DNA of 37,462 nt from Catellatospora bangladeshensis (GCF_016862575.1 NZ_BONF01000064.1:1-37462); one strand, 5' to 3'. Shown: positions 16,763-26,376, counted from the stretch's first letter. The notes: generated by a model not told the origin, from the letters alone. Numbers and translations are program-made.

Positions 16763-17230
16763 ATGGTGAGCGATGTGGCGCAGATAATCGGCCTGGTCGC
16801 CATCGCGATCACTCTCTACTTCGCCTCCCAACAGACCAAGCGGCTGCGCCAGCAGGTTGACCTCGCCAACCTCTTCAGCAGGTACGAAGCGCTCAACCAC
16901 GCCAGCGAGCGCTACGACAACGGGCTGGCGCTGATCTTCCAGAGGCCGGAGCTGCGGCCATATGTCTTCCAGCGCAAACCACTGGACCTGACGGGCGACG
17001 ACCTGGCACGTGTGCTCACCGTGGCCGATCTGATGGCCGGTGCCGTCGACTATGCCCTGCGGGTAGGCGCGCGGTTTCCAGACGACCCGAGTTCCGACTG
17101 GACCGCCGTCGCGGTGGAGATGGCCAGGCAGCCCGTGTTCCAGGCGCTCGTCCAGGAGCAGCCGCACCAGTTCCCCGACCTGATACGTCATTTCGTGCCA
17201 GGCCCCAGCGAGCCCGCCACAGAGGTCTAG
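16763..17230 (+). CDS. Small protein with N-terminal membrane anchor
   Basis: 155 aa. Residues about 5-22 (VAQIIGLVAIAITLYFAS) form a membrane span, followed by a basic Q/K/R segment (QQTKRLRQQV) that would be cytosolic, and a helical soluble domain ending at about 150. No known enzyme motif. Such anchored small proteins appear widely in actinobacteria as hypotheticals. ATG 16763 is used; GTG 16766 is possible. Confidence 0.7.
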   Translation: MVSDVAQIIGLVAIAITLYFASQQTKRLRQQVDLANLFSRYEALNHASERYDNGLALIFQRPELRPYVFQRKPLDLTGDDLARVLTVADLMAGAVDYALRVGARFPDDPSSDWTAVAVEMARQPVFQALVQEQPHQFPDLIRHFVPGPSEPATEV

Positions 17231-17453
17231 AGTTTCAACCTCTGCACATGGGTGTATGCCTGCCGAGCTGGCGTACACACTGGTGGAGGGCCGTTGGCTG
17301 GGGAGGCTGACTGACCCGTCGGGCACGCACGTCGGCTAGAAGACAGTCAGGGCACCGTGGGCATGTTCCGCACGATCACGGAGTCACACGGTCGCGCCGC
17401 CGCGCGCGAAACCGGATCGAGCCGGCATAAGGAGCGAGGTAGAGTCCCGCCTC

Positions 17454-18083
17454 GTGACAGCGACGGTTGACCAGGTCAAAGACGACAGCGAGCGGCTCGG
17501 TCAGGAGGCCATGCGTCGCCTGCGACTGCGATCGGTGTGCGCGATCGACCCGGGCCTGACCTGCGCGGAGTTCGACGAGATCGAACACGAGTTCGGGTTC
17601 CAGTTCGCCGACGACCACAGAGCCTTCCTGGCGGCGGGCCTCCCGGTGAACACCCGGCCCGAGCCGCGAGAGCCCGGGGTCTACTACGCGCATGCTGAGC
17701 CTTGGCCGGACTGGCGTCGCGCCGACCGCGACCAGGTGCGCGCGGCGCTGAACTGGCCCATCGAGGGTGTTCTATACGACGTCGAGCACAACAGCTTCTG
17801 GTACGAAAGCTGGGACGCTCGCCCGCAGGACATGGCCGAGGCCCTCGCGACCGCAGCGCGAATGCTCGCCCAGGTGCCGCCGATGGTGCCTGTTTACGGG
17901 CACCGCTACCTCCCCGCCGGGCGGGGCGAGTCCGGTCACCCTGTGCTGTCGATGTGGCAGACCGACATCATTTACTACGGCTTCAACCTGGCCGACTACA
18001 TCGATCGTGAGTTCGACCGCGATTGCGACGAGGATCCGCGGGAGCCGCGGGCGACCGTCGACTTCTGGCGAGACCTAGTCTGA
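17454..18083 (+). CDS. SMI1/KNR4 (SUKH) family protein
   Basis: The GTG start gives 209 aa. The SUKH features are a helix (TCAEFDEIEHEFGFQFADDHRAFL, positions 40-63), then GLPV, WPDWR, and a conserved block from ALNWPIEGVLYDVEHNSFWYESW to VYGHRYLPAGRGESGHPVLSM. Bacterial SUKH proteins often neutralise toxins, although many lone copies exist. No toxin gene is adjacent. A -10 like TAGAGT lies eight bases before the GTG, so the mRNA may be nearly leaderless. The gap 17231-17453 shows nothing else. Confidence 0.85.
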   Translation: MTATVDQVKDDSERLGQEAMRRLRLRSVCAIDPGLTCAEFDEIEHEFGFQFADDHRAFLAAGLPVNTRPEPREPGVYYAHAEPWPDWRRADRDQVRAALNWPIEGVLYDVEHNSFWYESWDARPQDMAEALATAARMLAQVPPMVPVYGHRYLPAGRGESGHPVLSMWQTDIIYYGFNLADYIDREFDRDCDEDPREPRATVDFWRDLV

Positions 18084-18110
18084 GCCGCATCCCGGTACAC
18101 CGACTCGCTG

Positions 18111-18635
18111 TCAGGCGCGAGCCATCTCCACCGACAGCACCCGGCGCAGGACGGCGACGACCACGTCAGGGGCGAACCGTTCTGCGGCCACCCGCTCAAG
18201 CCGGGCCACCACGGAGAACATCTGCGCCGGCCCGGCCGTACGCAGATGCGCCACCATCCAGGCGCTCAGGTCGTCCAGGCTCTCGGGCAGCTCCAGCGCC
18301 TCCACCGGTGGCGGCGGGATCAACCCGAGGTGAGTCAGATTCGGCAACGGCTGCTGCGCCGACGCGTAGGCCCCAGGCGGCAGCCCGACTCGGAAAGGGT
18401 GGACGCATACCGGCGTTCCGTCAGGGGCGGCCCGCCACCCGAGCCCCGGGTTGAAGGCCAGTTCAGTCGCAGGCCGGGCGACCACGTCGAAGCCGCCCGG
18501 CCCCAGCAGCTGCGCCGGGCAGATCCCGCAGGTCTCGTCGCACCAGCGCGCCAGCGGGCCTGCCAAGTCCACGTCGGCAGCATACCGGCGGACCAGGGCG
18601 CCCATCGAGAGCCCGTGAACGCATCGCTTTCCCAC
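18111..18635 (-). CDS. Hypothetical protein
   Basis: 174 aa; ATG 18605 (164 aa) is an alternative start. A CDETCGICPAQ segment has two cysteines three apart and might bind metal, but no family is recognised. The second half is helical (LDDLSAWMVAHLRTAG, FSVVARLERVAAERFAPDVVVAVLRRVL). Convergent with the SUKH gene at 17454. Confidence 0.55.
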   Translation of the reverse strand: MGKRCVHGLSMGALVRRYAADVDLAGPLARWCDETCGICPAQLLGPGGFDVVARPATELAFNPGLGWRAAPDGTPVCVHPFRVGLPPGAYASAQQPLPNLTHLGLIPPPPVEALELPESLDDLSAWMVAHLRTAGPAQMFSVVARLERVAAERFAPDVVVAVLRRVLSVEMARA

Positions 18636-18734
18636 CGGTCACTGGTTGCGGCCCCCGACCGACTGGCTCGCCGGCCAACTGGTCGGCTCGCCTACCCATG
18701 CCGGGTGCGGGCGCGGGCCAGAAGGTTTCCGGTG

Positions 18735-19397
18735 TCAGCCGGTGAGGCCGGCGTCGTGGGCGAGTAGGGCGACCTGGGTACGGTTGTTGAGATCGAGTTT
18801 GGTGAGTATGCGGGAAATGTGGGCTTTCACGGTGGCCACGCTCATGAACAGCTCGCCCGCGATCTCGGCGTTGGACTTGCCCCGCCCGACGGCGACGGCG
18901 ACCTCGCGTTCGCGTTCGCTGAGCTGATGCAGCGCGGTGGTGGCGTGGTGTTGCCGGGCGGCGGCGCCGGTGCTGCTGAGGTGGGCGATGAGCCGCCGGG
19001 TGACGGTCGGCGACAGGATGGGTTCGCCGGCTGCGACCCGCGCGACGGCGCGCAGGATCTCGGCGGGTGGCGTGTGTTTGAGCAGGAAGCCGCTGGCCCC
19101 GGCGCGCAGGGCGCGCAGGACGTACTCGTCGGCGTCGAAGGTGGTCAGGACGATGACCTCGGGTGGGTCGGGTCGGGCGCGGAGCCGTTCGGTGGCGGCG
19201 AGGCCGTCGAGGGTGGGCATGCGGATGTCCATCAGCACCACGTCCGGGGCGTATGCGTCGACGGCGGCGGCTACTTCGCTGCCGTCACCGGCCTCGCCCA
19301 CCACGGCGATGTCCGGCGAGCCGCCGAAGACCATGGTGAGGCCGGCCCGCACGAGCGGGTCGTCGTCGACGATGAGGACCCGCACCGGTGCGTCCAC
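18735..19397 (-). CDS. NarL/FixJ-type response regulator
   Basis: GTG 19397 with AAGGAG is the start (220 aa); the longer frame runs into the kinase gene. A receiver domain (RVLIVDDDP, phosphorylated D57 in VVLMDIRMP, K in FLLKHTP) is joined to a LuxR-type HTH (LSEREREVAVAVGRGKSNAEIA, positions about 155-176, then MSVATVKAHISRILTKL). It is the output partner of the histidine kinase 52 bp upstream. The likely target is the divergent membrane-protein gene at 20920. Confidence 0.93.
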   Translation of the reverse strand: MDAPVRVLIVDDDPLVRAGLTMVFGGSPDIAVVGEAGDGSEVAAAVDAYAPDVVLMDIRMPTLDGLAATERLRARPDPPEVIVLTTFDADEYVLRALRAGASGFLLKHTPPAEILRAVARVAAGEPILSPTVTRRLIAHLSSTGAAARQHHATTALHQLSEREREVAVAVGRGKSNAEIAGELFMSVATVKAHISRILTKLDLNNRTQVALLAHDAGLTG

Positions 19398-19449
19398 GTT
19401 GGGCTCCTTGTCCGTGCTCACCTGGGCCGGAGGCCGGTTCCGGCCGCGA

Positions 19450-20676
19450 TCAGAGGCTAGGCCACGGTAGCCAGGCCCTGAGCCGGAAGTCACCGGCGGG
19501 GGTGGGGCCGTGTTCGAGGCGTCCGCCGGCGAGGGCGGCCCGTTCGGTGAGCCCGATGAGGCCGCTGCCGGCGCCGGGGATGCCGGCAGGGCTGGTCTCG
19601 GCCGGATACGGGTTGCGGATCTCGACGGTTACGCCGTCGCCCGGGGCTGCCCGGACGGTGACGGCCACCTCGCCGTCGGGGGCGTGCTTGCGGGCGTTGG
19701 TCAGCCCTTCCTGCACGATCCGGTACGCGCTGCGCCCCACACCAGCCGGTACGGCGGAGAGCGCGCCGGTCTGCCAGTCGAGCCGTACCCGCATCCCGGC
19801 GCGCCGCGATTGGTCGACCAGGTCAGGGAGGTCGGCCAGGGTGGGCAGCGGCCGTTCCGGCGTCTCGTCGGACAGGCCGGCACCGGTGCGCAGGACGCCG
19901 ATCACCTCCCGAAGGTCCTCCAGCGCCTGGTAGGCGCTGTCGCGGACCACCCCGGCGGCACGGGCGACCTCCTCGGGCGCGGCGTCGGGGCGCAGCTCCA
20001 GCGCCCCGGCGTGCAGGCTCAGCAGTGACAGGCGGTGGGCGAGCACGTCGTGCATCTCCCGGGCGATCCGGTTGCGTTCGCCCTGGCGGGCTTCGGCGAC
20101 GCGCAGTTCCTGTTCGGCCTCGACCCGCCGAGCCCGCTCCCGCAGCGACTGGCGTCGGGCCCGTACAAACATGCCCCAGGCGAGTACCGCGGCCGCGAAG
20201 ACGACGCCCAGCACGATCTCCGACGGGGACCCGGCTGGGACGTCGGGCCGAACCAGCAGCGTCAGGAACGGGACGAGCGCGTACCCGGCCACGATCGGGG
20301 CGACCACCGCGAAGCGCCGGTGCACCGCGACGGTGAACAGCGCGATGAGCGCCGCGCCCGCCGCCGACGTCGCGTAGACGCCGACCACACCGGCGACCAC
20401 GGCCAGGCCGACCGGCCAGCGCCTGCGCAGCCACACCCCCAGACTGCACAGGCCGCCGAGGACGAGGTCGACAGTGAGCGGGACCGGCGCGATGTGCCGC
20501 GCGAGGCCGTCGCCCAGGGCGAGCACCATGAGGCCGACGGCCAGCAGGAAACACGCGGCGTCGACCACTCGGCCGCGGATCGTGCGCCCGGCCGGGCGTA
20601 CCGGATCGTGGTCGGCATCGCTGGTCACGCCCGCCGGTAGCGGGCTCCGATCCTGCGGGGGCGCCGGGACCATCAT
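19450..20676 (-). CDS. DesK/NarX-type sensor histidine kinase
   Basis: ATG 20676 (408 aa) is preferred; the frame is open to 20895. A -10-like TACCCT six bases before the ATG suggests a leaderless mRNA. About five to six membrane spans (residues 38-170) form the sensor, then a coiled linker and a HisKA_3 dimerisation helix with H209 in REMHDVLAHRLS. The ATPase domain (EGLTNARKHAPDG, then GSGLIGLTERAALAGG) is at the C-terminus. It phosphorylates the downstream regulator. Signals for this class are often envelope or antibiotic stress; none is shown here. Confidence 0.93.
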   Translation of the reverse strand: MMVPAPPQDRSPLPAGVTSDADHDPVRPAGRTIRGRVVDAACFLLAVGLMVLALGDGLARHIAPVPLTVDLVLGGLCSLGVWLRRRWPVGLAVVAGVVGVYATSAAGAALIALFTVAVHRRFAVVAPIVAGYALVPFLTLLVRPDVPAGSPSEIVLGVVFAAAVLAWGMFVRARRQSLRERARRVEAEQELRVAEARQGERNRIAREMHDVLAHRLSLLSLHAGALELRPDAAPEEVARAAGVVRDSAYQALEDLREVIGVLRTGAGLSDETPERPLPTLADLPDLVDQSRRAGMRVRLDWQTGALSAVPAGVGRSAYRIVQEGLTNARKHAPDGEVAVTVRAAPGDGVTVEIRNPYPAETSPAGIPGAGSGLIGLTERAALAGGRLEHGPTPAGDFRLRAWLPWPSL

Positions 20677-20919
20677 GATCGAAGGGTACGGCCGGGTCGG
20701 GCCCCACGGCGTCCGACCAAAGTCGATCCTTCGGTGTAGACCTTCGGCCCGCCACCATCGACCTTGGCTCATAGCGGTGTAACCGGCCGCTCCAGCAATC
20801 TTCTCCACGTCACCGGAACGGACAGCCAAAGAAGACTCCGATGCCGGTTCCGACCATTCCTGCGCCAACGAACGACGTGGTGTTGCACCGATCATCCGAT
20901 CGCAACGAAGGAGTGAGAG

Positions 20920-21711
20920 ATGAGATCACCGCATGACCCCGCCACCGCGCTGGAATCCCTGCACGCGCCCGTGAGCGTGGGACCGGCAACGACGGGGCCC
21001 ACCCCGACCCGAGCGCTCCGAGAGCGGGTCGTGGGCACGACGGCGATCGCGCTGGCAGCGTCGGTGGCGATCCAGAACGCGGTGGTGATCTGGGCCGGAG
21101 CGCCAGGCTACGGGGACCCGATCAAGGAGGTGCTCGCCTTCCACGCCGAGCACCGGGTCGCGGTCGCGGTCGCGGTCGGCCTGGAGGCGCTGAACCTGCC
21201 GCTGCTGCTCGGGTTCCTGACCGGTCTCCACGGGCTCGTCGAGCGCCGCGGGCGTGCGGGCGCAGACTGGTCGCGCCTCGCCGTGGCCGCAGGTGCGACC
21301 CTCTCGGCAGTCTTTGCGCTCTACGCCGTCCTGTGGAACGGTGTCGTGCTGTCCGCCGGCGAGGTCGCCGAGCCGAGCCCCGAGTTCGAGCTCGCCTGGC
21401 AGATGCACGCAGCAGCCTTCGCGCTGGCGCTGCCGGCGCTCGGCACCACACTCATCGGCGCCGCGCTGGCGGCGCATGCGAGCCGGCTGACGCCGCCGTG
21501 GCAACGTCTGCTCGCAGTGGCCGGGGGAAGCCTGCTGCTCGCCGCCGGGGCGGCCAACCTCGCGATCGCGGACGGCTCAGAGCTCCTCTTCGTGGGGATG
21601 CCCGGCTACGCCGCCTGGCTCGTGTGGCTGCTCGCGACCGGCATACGGCTGGTGCGCGCTCGAACAGCTGACCGTCCCGACGACGCATCGAGCTCCGCCG
21701 AGCAGGGATGA
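20920..21711 (+). CDS. Six-span membrane protein divergent from the two-component system
   Basis: 263 aa from ATG 20920 with GGAG seven bases upstream. Hydrophobic spans at about 40-58, 76-102, 116-138, 160-183, 196-215 and 221-240. The N-terminal 30 residues and the C-terminal tail are polar. No transporter or enzyme motif is recognised. Its position suggests control by the two-component system. Its TGA overlaps an ATG (21708) opening a 39-codon frame to 21827 of doubtful value. Confidence 0.75.
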   Translation: MRSPHDPATALESLHAPVSVGPATTGPTPTRALRERVVGTTAIALAASVAIQNAVVIWAGAPGYGDPIKEVLAFHAEHRVAVAVAVGLEALNLPLLLGFLTGLHGLVERRGRAGADWSRLAVAAGATLSAVFALYAVLWNGVVLSAGEVAEPSPEFELAWQMHAAAFALALPALGTTLIGAALAAHASRLTPPWQRLLAVAGGSLLLAAGAANLAIADGSELLFVGMPGYAAWLVWLLATGIRLVRARTADRPDDASSSAEQG

Positions 21712-21986
21712 TGGGAACCGACATCGAGGCAGCTGCGGTCGCCGCAGCGCTTGGGGCGTACGCCGGGGGTGCGACTGCCGATACCGCGCTCGAGTTCGAC
21801 AGGAGCGGCAGTGGGCGGTCACGGTAGCAGCGGCGGGCTCGCCGCGCTGGGCGGCAAGGCGGGCGAGCGCTCGCCTGAGGCCGCCGCACGGTCCGCGGCG
21901 CGACCCGTCACCGCCAGCCCCACGGCAGGTGTCGCCCCACGCCGTAGGTGTGCCTGTCCGCACGGCAGGGCCCGGGGCGGCCGGTC

Positions 21987-22322
21987 TCAGCCGGCGATGT
22001 TGTGCGGGAAGACGACGACCACCTGTTCCTCAGTGAGTTCGCGCACGTGTACGCCTTGGCCGTCTCCGGAGACCGGCAGGGTGATCTCGTTGCCGCCGAT
22101 GGTGACGGTCACCATGCTGTCCTTCACCTCGACCAGTTCGACCTCCATGCCGAACACGCTCGCCGAGGCACTCACGCCGCGCTGGAAGGTCACGGCGCAT
22201 TGCTGAAGGTCGCAGTCCACGTCAGTACCCTTGCCATCGCTGCACCCGGCCAGCAGAGTGATCGACAGCAGGGGCAGAAGGATCGTCCGAGCGAGCACTC
22301 GGCCAAGGTCATCAGACATCAC
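21987..22322 (-). CDS. Small lipoprotein
   Basis: 111 aa. A signal sequence ending in the lipobox LLAGC (C27) marks it as a lipid-anchored exported protein. The mature part has two further cysteines (CDLQQC) and beta-strand segments (GMEVELVEVKDSMVTVTIGGNEITLPV). Function unknown. The region 22323-22504 holds no clear gene; a plus-strand stretch near 22440 could be a remnant. Confidence 0.8.
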   Translation of the reverse strand: MMSDDLGRVLARTILLPLLSITLLAGCSDGKGTDVDCDLQQCAVTFQRGVSASASVFGMEVELVEVKDSMVTVTIGGNEITLPVSGDGQGVHVRELTEEQVVVVFPHNIAG

Positions 22323-22504
22323 TCGACTCTAAACGCCGCTGTCCAACGATTGCGGCGTTTGCGCGGGCGGCATCGCCGGGCCAGCCCTGTGTGTACTCGT
22401 CGCGATCATGGCCGCTGGCCGCCGCGCCTCGGACGGTCGCCGTGGAGGTCGACGACACCGAGTTGCGCATCGAGGTCGACGGCACCATACGCAAGGTAGG
22501 CGGT

Positions 22505-22996
22505 TCAGCCGACGTGATCGCGGAATCTGAACACAGTGCCCGACCACCCCGTGTCGCGCACTCCAGCGTCGAGGGCGGCGCTGATCGCACGTTCCTCATA
22601 GTTGAAGTGGGACTCCATGATCGCCATGAGGCCGTCGAGCTCGCGGCCCACCGCGTCGAGCCCAGACGCCGGTGACCGGGCCGCCTCATCGGCGAGCTGC
22701 TTCACCCGCAGCAGGATCGTTCCGATCATCTCGTGGTCCTGGACGAGGTTGGCCACCGTCTTGGCGAGGTCGGGACGTGCGCGCAGCAGCTCGGCGAACA
22801 GGCCTTCGTCCTCGCCGGTGTGGTGTGTGGTGAGTGCGGCGCAGAACGCCAGGCAGTGGGTGACGAGCGCGTCGTCGTCGAGTCGGCGCCGGCCGAGATC
22901 TGCCTTGAGCGTCTCGACTTGGCGGCGTAGTTGCTGATGTGCCTGCTTGAGTTGTTGGCTGAGTGCGACGGCGCGGTCGCTGTCGGGCGACGCCAC
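22505..22996 (-). CDS. Hemerythrin HHE domain protein
   Basis: GTG 22996 with GGAAGG seven bases upstream gives 163 aa; a GTG at 23050 is open but less likely. The four-helix domain shows the His/Glu set: HCLAFCAALTTHHTGEDEGLF, DHEMIG and ESHFNYEERAI. Such proteins hold a di-iron centre and sense or handle oxygen, NO or iron. Here no redox partner is adjacent. 22997-23308 shows no gene. Confidence 0.88.
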   Translation of the reverse strand: MASPDSDRAVALSQQLKQAHQQLRRQVETLKADLGRRRLDDDALVTHCLAFCAALTTHHTGEDEGLFAELLRARPDLAKTVANLVQDHEMIGTILLRVKQLADEAARSPASGLDAVGRELDGLMAIMESHFNYEERAISAALDAGVRDTGWSGTVFRFRDHVG

Positions 22997-23308
22997 GGGG
23001 GTGCCTTCCGGTACCGCACCTCCATGCCTGGCGCAGTCCGCCACCGGCACGCGATGCTGGACTCATTCGATCATCACCGCGCCGCAGCCGCAACCGGCCC
23101 GGCACGCACCGCCTGACGCTGATGGCTGCTTTTCCTCGACGCACGCTGACGAAACCGGGGAAGTTGCCCGTGACCCAGCCGACGTTCCCACAAAGGAACG
23201 ATCGTGACGGGCTGGATGATGACCATGCCGTTCACCCAGCTAAGCCCTCGAGAACCCTCGAATGAACGCCTTTCGTAACCGGTCCCGGGCGCGCCCGCGC
23301 CGGTGATC

Positions 23309-23375
23309 GTTCGACTTGCCTGGCACTCGGGCGTATCTTGGCCGCGCATTGGCCCATGTGCCAGGCAAGTTGAGC
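23309..23375 (-). terminator. Inverted repeat with 18-bp arms after the copper ATPase
   Basis: Arms 23309-23326 and 23358-23375 pair over 18 bp (two G-T), core ACTTGCCTGGCAC, with a 31-nt loop. It begins about 10 bp beyond the stop of the ATPase at 23385 and would terminate it, and could stop transcripts from the left as well. Confidence 0.6.
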
Positions 23376-23384
23376 GATCTTGGG

Positions 23385-25844
23385 TCAGGCGGCGCGCGAG
23401 GGCGCGGTGCCTCGCGCGAGGGCCGGGCGGGGGGTATGCCGGCGCAGCAGCAGGGCGTTGGCGGTGACGATGATGGTGGAGGCGCTCATCAGCAGCGCGG
23501 CCCACTGCGGCTGGAGGAGCACGCCCAGGCTCGGGTAGAGCACGCCCGCGGCGACCGGGATCGCGAGCACGTTGTAGATCGCGGCCCAGAACAGGTTCTG
23601 CTTGATCTTGCGCCGCACGGCGCGCGCGATCGACAGCGCGTATCCCACGTCGGCCGGGTCGTCGCGGATGAGCACCACGTCGGCGGTCTCGACGGCGACG
23701 TCGGTGCCCGCGCCGATGGCGATGCCGATGTCGGCCCCGGCCAGCGCGGGCGCGTCGTTGACGCCGTCGCCGACCATCGCGACCCGGGCCCCGTCCCGTT
23801 GCAGCGCGGCAACGTGCCCGGCCTTGTCCTCGGGCAGCACCTCGGCGATGACCGTGTCGATGCCCAGCCGCCGGGCCACCGCCTCGGCCGTGCCGCGCTG
23901 GTCGCCGGTGAGCATCACCGTGCGGATACCGGCCGCATGCAGTGCCTTGATCGCGGTGGCGGCGGACTCACGGACCGGGTCCGCCACCGCGACCACACCC
24001 AGCGCGGTGCCGCCCTCGGCGACGTACATCGCGGTCCTGCCGTCGGCGGCCAGCGCCGCCGCCCGGTCCACGAGCCCGTCCACGGCGACCTGTTCACGCT
24101 GCATGAGGCGCAGGTTGCCGACGAGCACCGGGCGGCCGTCGACGACCGCGCTCACCCCGTGGCCCGGGATCGAGTCGAACCGGTCCGGCGGCGTGACCTC
24201 GATGCCACGCTCCCGTGCCGCCGCCACGATCGCGGCGGCCAGCGGGTGCTGGGACGGCTGATCGGCGCGGGCTGCCAGGCCGAGCAGCCGGTCCTGCGAC
24301 GCGCCGTCGGCGGCCACCAGGTCGGTTACGGCGGGCCGGCCCGCGGTCAGGGTGCCGGTCTTGTCGAACACGACCGTGTCGATCCCGGCGGTGGCCTCCA
24401 GGGCGGTGGCGTTCTTGAACAGCACGCCGCCCCGCGCGCCCTGCCCGACCCCGACGGTGATCGCGGTCGGGGTGGCCAGCGCGAGCGCGTCCGGGCAGGC
24501 GATGACGATCGCCGACACCGCCGCGGTGACCGCGAACGCGGCCCCGTGCCCGCCCCACAGCATCCACGCCGCGAAGGTGAGCGCACCGGCGGCCAGCGCG
24601 ACGTAGACCAGGTACTTTCCGGCGGTGTCGGCCAGCCGCTGCGCCGGGGCCTTGGACGCCTGGGCGTTCTGCACCATGGCGACGATGCGGGCCAGCGCGG
24701 TGTCGGCGCCGACGGCGGTGGCCGTGAACGCGAACGCGCCGGTGGTGTTGATGGTGCCGCCGACGACCGGGTCGCCGGGCTCCTTGGCCACCGGCACCGG
24801 CTCGCCGGTGATCATCGACTCGTCGACGTACGAGCCGCCCTCGGTGACGGTGCCGTCGACGGGCACCTTCGCGCCGGGCCGGACCACGAGCACGTCCCCG
24901 GCGGCGACCTGGTCGAGCGGGACCTCCGTCTCGTGACCGTCGCGGCGTACGAGCGCGGTCGGCGGCGCGAGCGACAGCAGGGCCTCGACGGCCCGGCCGG
25001 TGGCGAACCGGGAGCGCATCTCCAGCCAGTGCCCGAGCAGGCTGAGCGTGGTCAGCATCGCGGCGGCCTCGAAGAACACCTCGTGCCCGCCGAGCAGCGT
25101 GGAGAACAGCGAGTACAGGTAAGCCACCAGGATGCCGACGGCGATCAGCGTCATCATGGTGACCTCGCCGTGGCGCAGCGAACGCGCGGCCGAGGACAGG
25201 AAGGGCCAGCCGCCCCAGAACACCACCGGTGTGGCCAGGAGCAGCCCGAACCAGCCCATGGACAGCCCGAACGGCGGCTCCGAGGGCAGCCCGAGCGCGC
25301 CGCCGATCGGCGAGAACAGCACGATCGGCACGGTCAGCACCGCGCTGATCACGAACCGGCGCAGCATCGACGCGACCATGCCGGCACCGTGCCCGGCGTG
25401 TTCGTCATGTGCGCCGTGCTCGTCATGTGCGGTGGAGTCGTCATGCGCGGTGGGCTCGCCGTGCATGCCGTGGACTGCGGGAGCGGGCGCGGGCTCAGCC
25501 GCGGCGGTGTGGCTGGGGTGGTGCGTGTGGGCGGCGGTCTCGTCGGGTGAGCCTGCGGCGGGGTGGCCGGGCTGGCAGCAGGACGCGGGGCATTGCACGC
25601 AGTCGCAGCCGTACCCCCCATTGTCCAGCGCCTCGCGCAGCGCGGCGGGGCTGGTCCGCGACGGGTCGTAGGCGAGGTGCAGCACCGCGCGGGTGCGGTC
25701 GGCGGTCGCGGACCGCACGCCGGGCAGGCCGGTCGCGATCCGCTCCACGGCCGCCAGCTCCGTGCCGCAGTAGCAGAAGTCGAGGGCGACCTCGGCCACG
25801 GCGCCGCCATGCCCGTGCCCGTGGTCGGCGTGCTGGTGCCTCAT
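23385..25844 (-). CDS. P1B-type metal ATPase with CPD motif
   Basis: 819 aa from ATG 25844 (GGGAG seven bases before). The N-terminus is His-rich ([10 protein letters not shown]), then a degenerate HMA-like domain (FCYCGTE, 23-29; [11 protein letters not shown], 80-90) and a long His-rich linker (about 105-153). The pump core has TGEP, the membrane motif C450-P-D452 (in [12 protein letters not shown]), phosphorylated D494 in DKTGTLT, SQHPL and GDGVND. Classic Cu+ pumps have CPC and CopB types CPH; CPD is a rarer variant that I recall in some copper-linked ATPases. Export of copper or a related ion is inferred from csoR and the shared operator region. Divergent from csoR. Confidence 0.93.
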   Translation of the reverse strand: MRHQHADHGHGHGGAVAEVALDFCYCGTELAAVERIATGLPGVRSATADRTRAVLHLAYDPSRTSPAALREALDNGGYGCDCVQCPASCCQPGHPAAGSPDETAAHTHHPSHTAAAEPAPAPAVHGMHGEPTAHDDSTAHDEHGAHDEHAGHGAGMVASMLRRFVISAVLTVPIVLFSPIGGALGLPSEPPFGLSMGWFGLLLATPVVFWGGWPFLSSAARSLRHGEVTMMTLIAVGILVAYLYSLFSTLLGGHEVFFEAAAMLTTLSLLGHWLEMRSRFATGRAVEALLSLAPPTALVRRDGHETEVPLDQVAAGDVLVVRPGAKVPVDGTVTEGGSYVDESMITGEPVPVAKEPGDPVVGGTINTTGAFAFTATAVGADTALARIVAMVQNAQASKAPAQRLADTAGKYLVYVALAAGALTFAAWMLWGGHGAAFAVTAAVSAIVIACPDALALATPTAITVGVGQGARGGVLFKNATALEATAGIDTVVFDKTGTLTAGRPAVTDLVAADGASQDRLLGLAARADQPSQHPLAAAIVAAARERGIEVTPPDRFDSIPGHGVSAVVDGRPVLVGNLRLMQREQVAVDGLVDRAAALAADGRTAMYVAEGGTALGVVAVADPVRESAATAIKALHAAGIRTVMLTGDQRGTAEAVARRLGIDTVIAEVLPEDKAGHVAALQRDGARVAMVGDGVNDAPALAGADIGIAIGAGTDVAVETADVVLIRDDPADVGYALSIARAVRRKIKQNLFWAAIYNVLAIPVAAGVLYPSLGVLLQPQWAALLMSASTIIVTANALLLRRHTPRPALARGTAPSRAA

Positions 25845-25872
25845 CGCCGCGCTCCCGTTCCTGATCGTCAGG

Positions 25873-25891
25873 GATACCCCCAGGTGGTATC
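25873..25891. promoter_or_regulatory. CsoR-type operator 1
   Basis: GATACCCCCAGGTGGTATC is a near-perfect palindrome with the C-run/G-run form of CsoR sites, 28 bp before the ATPase start. Confidence 0.75.
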
Positions 25892-25905
25892 TCCGTCTTC
25901 CCGCA

Positions 25906-25925
25906 GCATACCCCCCAGGGGTGTC
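25906..25925. promoter_or_regulatory. CsoR-type operator 2
   Basis: GCATACCCCCCAGGGGTGTC overlaps the csoR promoter, so csoR should repress itself. A half-site (TGGGGGTATG) covers the csoR start codon. Confidence 0.75.
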
Positions 25926-25927
25926 GC

Positions 25928-25933
25928 TACACT
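25928..25933 (+). promoter_or_regulatory. -10 box for leaderless csoR mRNA
   Basis: TACACT ends six bases before the csoR ATG, so the transcript should begin at or next to the start codon. Confidence 0.55.
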
Positions 25934-25939
25934 GGGGGT

Positions 25940-26269
25940 ATGACGACAGAGCCGCAGCACACCGCTGAACAGCCGGCCGCGGCGGGCGTGACCCGCGGCT
26001 ACACCGCCAGCAAGGACCAGCTGCTGACCCGGATCCGCCGGATCGAGGGACAGGTCCGCGGCATCCAGAAGATGGTCGAGGACGACCGCTACTGCATCGA
26101 CGTGCTCACCCAGATCTCGGCCATCCAGGCCGCCCTGGACAAGGTGGGCCTCGGCCTGCTGGACGGCCACGCCCGGCACTGCATGCACGAGGGTGCGGCC
26201 GAGGGCCGGGCCGACGAGATGGCCACCGAGATGATGGCCGCCGTCGGCCGCCTTATGAAACGCGGCTGA
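25940..26269 (+). CDS. csoR: CsoR copper-sensing repressor
   Basis: 109 aa, all-helical DUF156/CsoR-RcnR family. The Cu(I) ligands are visible as C52 (YCIDVLTQ), H77 (DGHARHC) and C81. It binds operator DNA without copper and leaves when Cu(I) is bound. ATG 25940 fits a leaderless message. Palindromes on both sides (25873, 25906, 26305, 26344) show it probably controls the divergent ATPase, itself and the downstream operon. Confidence 0.93.
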   Translation: MTTEPQHTAEQPAAAGVTRGYTASKDQLLTRIRRIEGQVRGIQKMVEDDRYCIDVLTQISAIQAALDKVGLGLLDGHARHCMHEGAAEGRADEMATEMMAAVGRLMKRG

Positions 26270-26304
26270 CGAGCGGATGTGAGCCACGCCATGAGCAAAC
26301 CTTG

Positions 26305-26326
26305 GATAAACCCCCGGGGGGTATGC
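26305..26326. promoter_or_regulatory. CsoR-type operator 3
   Basis: GATAAACCCCCGGGGGGTATGC: C-run/G-run palindrome between csoR and the chaperone gene, lying over the putative -10 TATGCT (26322-26327). Confidence 0.75.
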
Positions 26327-26343
26327 TAGCGTCGGCCACATGG

Positions 26344-26362
26344 ATACCCCGAGGGGGTATAC
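26344..26362. promoter_or_regulatory. CsoR-type operator 4
   Basis: ATACCCCGAGGGGGTATAC, directly before the ribosome site GGGAGG of the chaperone gene. Confidence 0.8.
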
Positions 26363-26376
26363 GAGGGAGGATCGTC

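Noticed and set aside
21708-21827. 39-codon frame overlapping the end of the six-span protein gene
   Set aside because: Overlapping ATGA start but alanine-rich, short and without family.
22391-22675. Plus-strand frame between lipoprotein and hemerythrin genes
   Set aside because: The second half is the shadow of the hemerythrin gene; the first part could be a remnant but gives no match.
23316-25550. Long plus-strand frame opposite the P-type ATPase
   Set aside because: Arg/Gly/His-rich shadow; the minus strand has every P-type ATPase motif.
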